Shown: positions 63,581 to 64,000 of the stretch, one piece after another
Layout: each line of letters opens with the position of its first letter
Numbering within the stretch: the first letter of the stretch is position 1
From: Halomonas sp. GD1P12
GTDB taxonomy: Bacteria; Pseudomonadota; Gammaproteobacteria; Pseudomonadales; Halomonadaceae
Assembly: GCF_025725645.1 (NCBI RefSeq)
Contig: NZ_CP107007.1
Location: 868,001 to 932,000 of the forward strand
Reading direction: 5' to 3'
DNA: 64,000 bases
Notes under the pieces: model-generated
Told to the model about the DNA's origin: nothing
What the model saw: only the letters and a program-made list of their open reading frames with translations
Databases searched by the model: none
Translations under genes and position numbers: made by a program

Positions 63581-64000
63581 CTATTCGTTCATGTAGACGG
63601 TATCGATATCGAGCGTGGAGCGCTCGCCGAGGGCGTCGAAGTTCTCATCGAGCCAGCGGTCGGCGGCGGCGCGACCCAGCTCGAATAGGTGACACAAGAA
63701 CGGCCACTCGGCGTTCATCTTGCTCGACACCGACAGATCCTCGAGCGCCTGCTCGCCGCTGATGCGGTGAAACAGCGCCTGCTGGTAGCAGTTTTCGATG
63801 CCTTGCTCGTCGAGAGCGTGCTTGAGCAGGGCGATCATGCGGATCTCCTTGATCAGCGCGGCATTGAAGGTGATCTCGTTCAGGCGGTTCATGATCGCCG
63901 AGGCGGTGGTCGGCAGAGTGTCACGGCTGATCGGGTTGATCTGCACCAGCATGATGTCGCGAGCGCCGCACTCTTCCATCAGCGGAAACAGCGCGGGGTT
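63581..64000 (-). CDS. Patatin-like phospholipase, C-terminal part (cut by window end)
   Basis: At least 139 residues of a protein whose start lies beyond position 64000. The segment MLVQINPISRDTLPTTASAIMNRLNEI and the following ITFNAALIKEIRMIALL are characteristic of the C-terminal half of bacterial patatin-like phospholipases of the PF01734 group. The Ser and Asp of the catalytic dyad would be upstream, outside the window. Nothing indicates damage. Confidence 0.75.
   Translation of the reverse strand, partial: NPALFPLMEECGARDIMLVQINPISRDTLPTTASAIMNRLNEITFNAALIKEIRMIALLKHALDEQGIENCYQQALFHRISGEQALEDLSVSSKMNAEWPFLCHLFELGRAAADRWLDENFDALGERSTLDIDTVYMNE

Overview
The window looks like chromosome of a high-GC gammaproteobacterium, most likely a halophile of the Halomonadaceae. 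The reasons are acidic proteins, TRAP carriers for sugar acids, an assimilatory nitrate system of the nasA/nirBD type, and Enterobacteria-like KdgR, EutR, RhmD and AldA homologues in a GC-rich background. This placement is inferred from gene content; no rRNA or tRNA gene was seen. No transposase, integrase, CRISPR array or phage gene was recognised.

Layout. (1) 0.1-6.7 kb: a uronate/sugar-acid block, with a YiaK-type diketogulonate reductase, a long AT-rich regulatory gap, a TRAP transporter (P-Q-M), uronate dehydrogenase and a GntR/FadR regulator. (2) 6.9-11.9 kb: an ethanolamine block without microcompartment genes, with permease, kinase and PLP phospho-lyase divergent from an EutR-like activator. 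(3) 11.9-13.9 kb: a cation-diffusion-facilitator-like protein and an alpha/beta hydrolase. (4) 14-22.4 kb: assimilatory nitrate and nitrite reduction. The nasB-nirB-nirD and nasA-cysG operons are divergent, and each has an intrinsic terminator in its leader; the matching NasR-type antiterminator and a nitrate carrier lie at 60.6-63.3 kb. (5) 22.4-24.7 kb: an MFS exporter and DkgB.

(6) 24.7-43.3 kb: the centrepiece, a carbohydrate island for rhamnogalacturonan-I/pectin fragments. A KdgM porin, a TRAP transporter and a cytoplasmic GH105 hydrolase would take up and split an unsaturated GalA-rhamnose disaccharide. The uronate half goes through KduI and KduD. The L-rhamnose half goes through a complete non-phosphorylating pathway (mutarotase, dehydrogenase, lactonase, dehydratase, aldolase, lactaldehyde dehydrogenase) to pyruvate and lactate. 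KdgR with two visible KdgR boxes and a GbpR-like LysR with a palindromic operator would control it. An NCS1-like permease, a 63-residue membrane protein, a GntP permease and an unassigned TIM-barrel protein travel with it.

(7) 43.4-50 kb: signal transduction, with an OmpR-type regulator, a cysteine-free molybdopterin-fold secreted protein, a hybrid histidine kinase, a REC-EAL phosphodiesterase and a chemoreceptor. (8) 50-64 kb: an ABC exporter, gamma-glutamyltransferase with a two-gene chromate transporter and a GntR regulator, DUF1415, a diguanylate cyclase, GNAT, luciferase-like and SDR enzymes, then NasR, the nitrate carrier and the end of a patatin-like phospholipase cut by the window edge.
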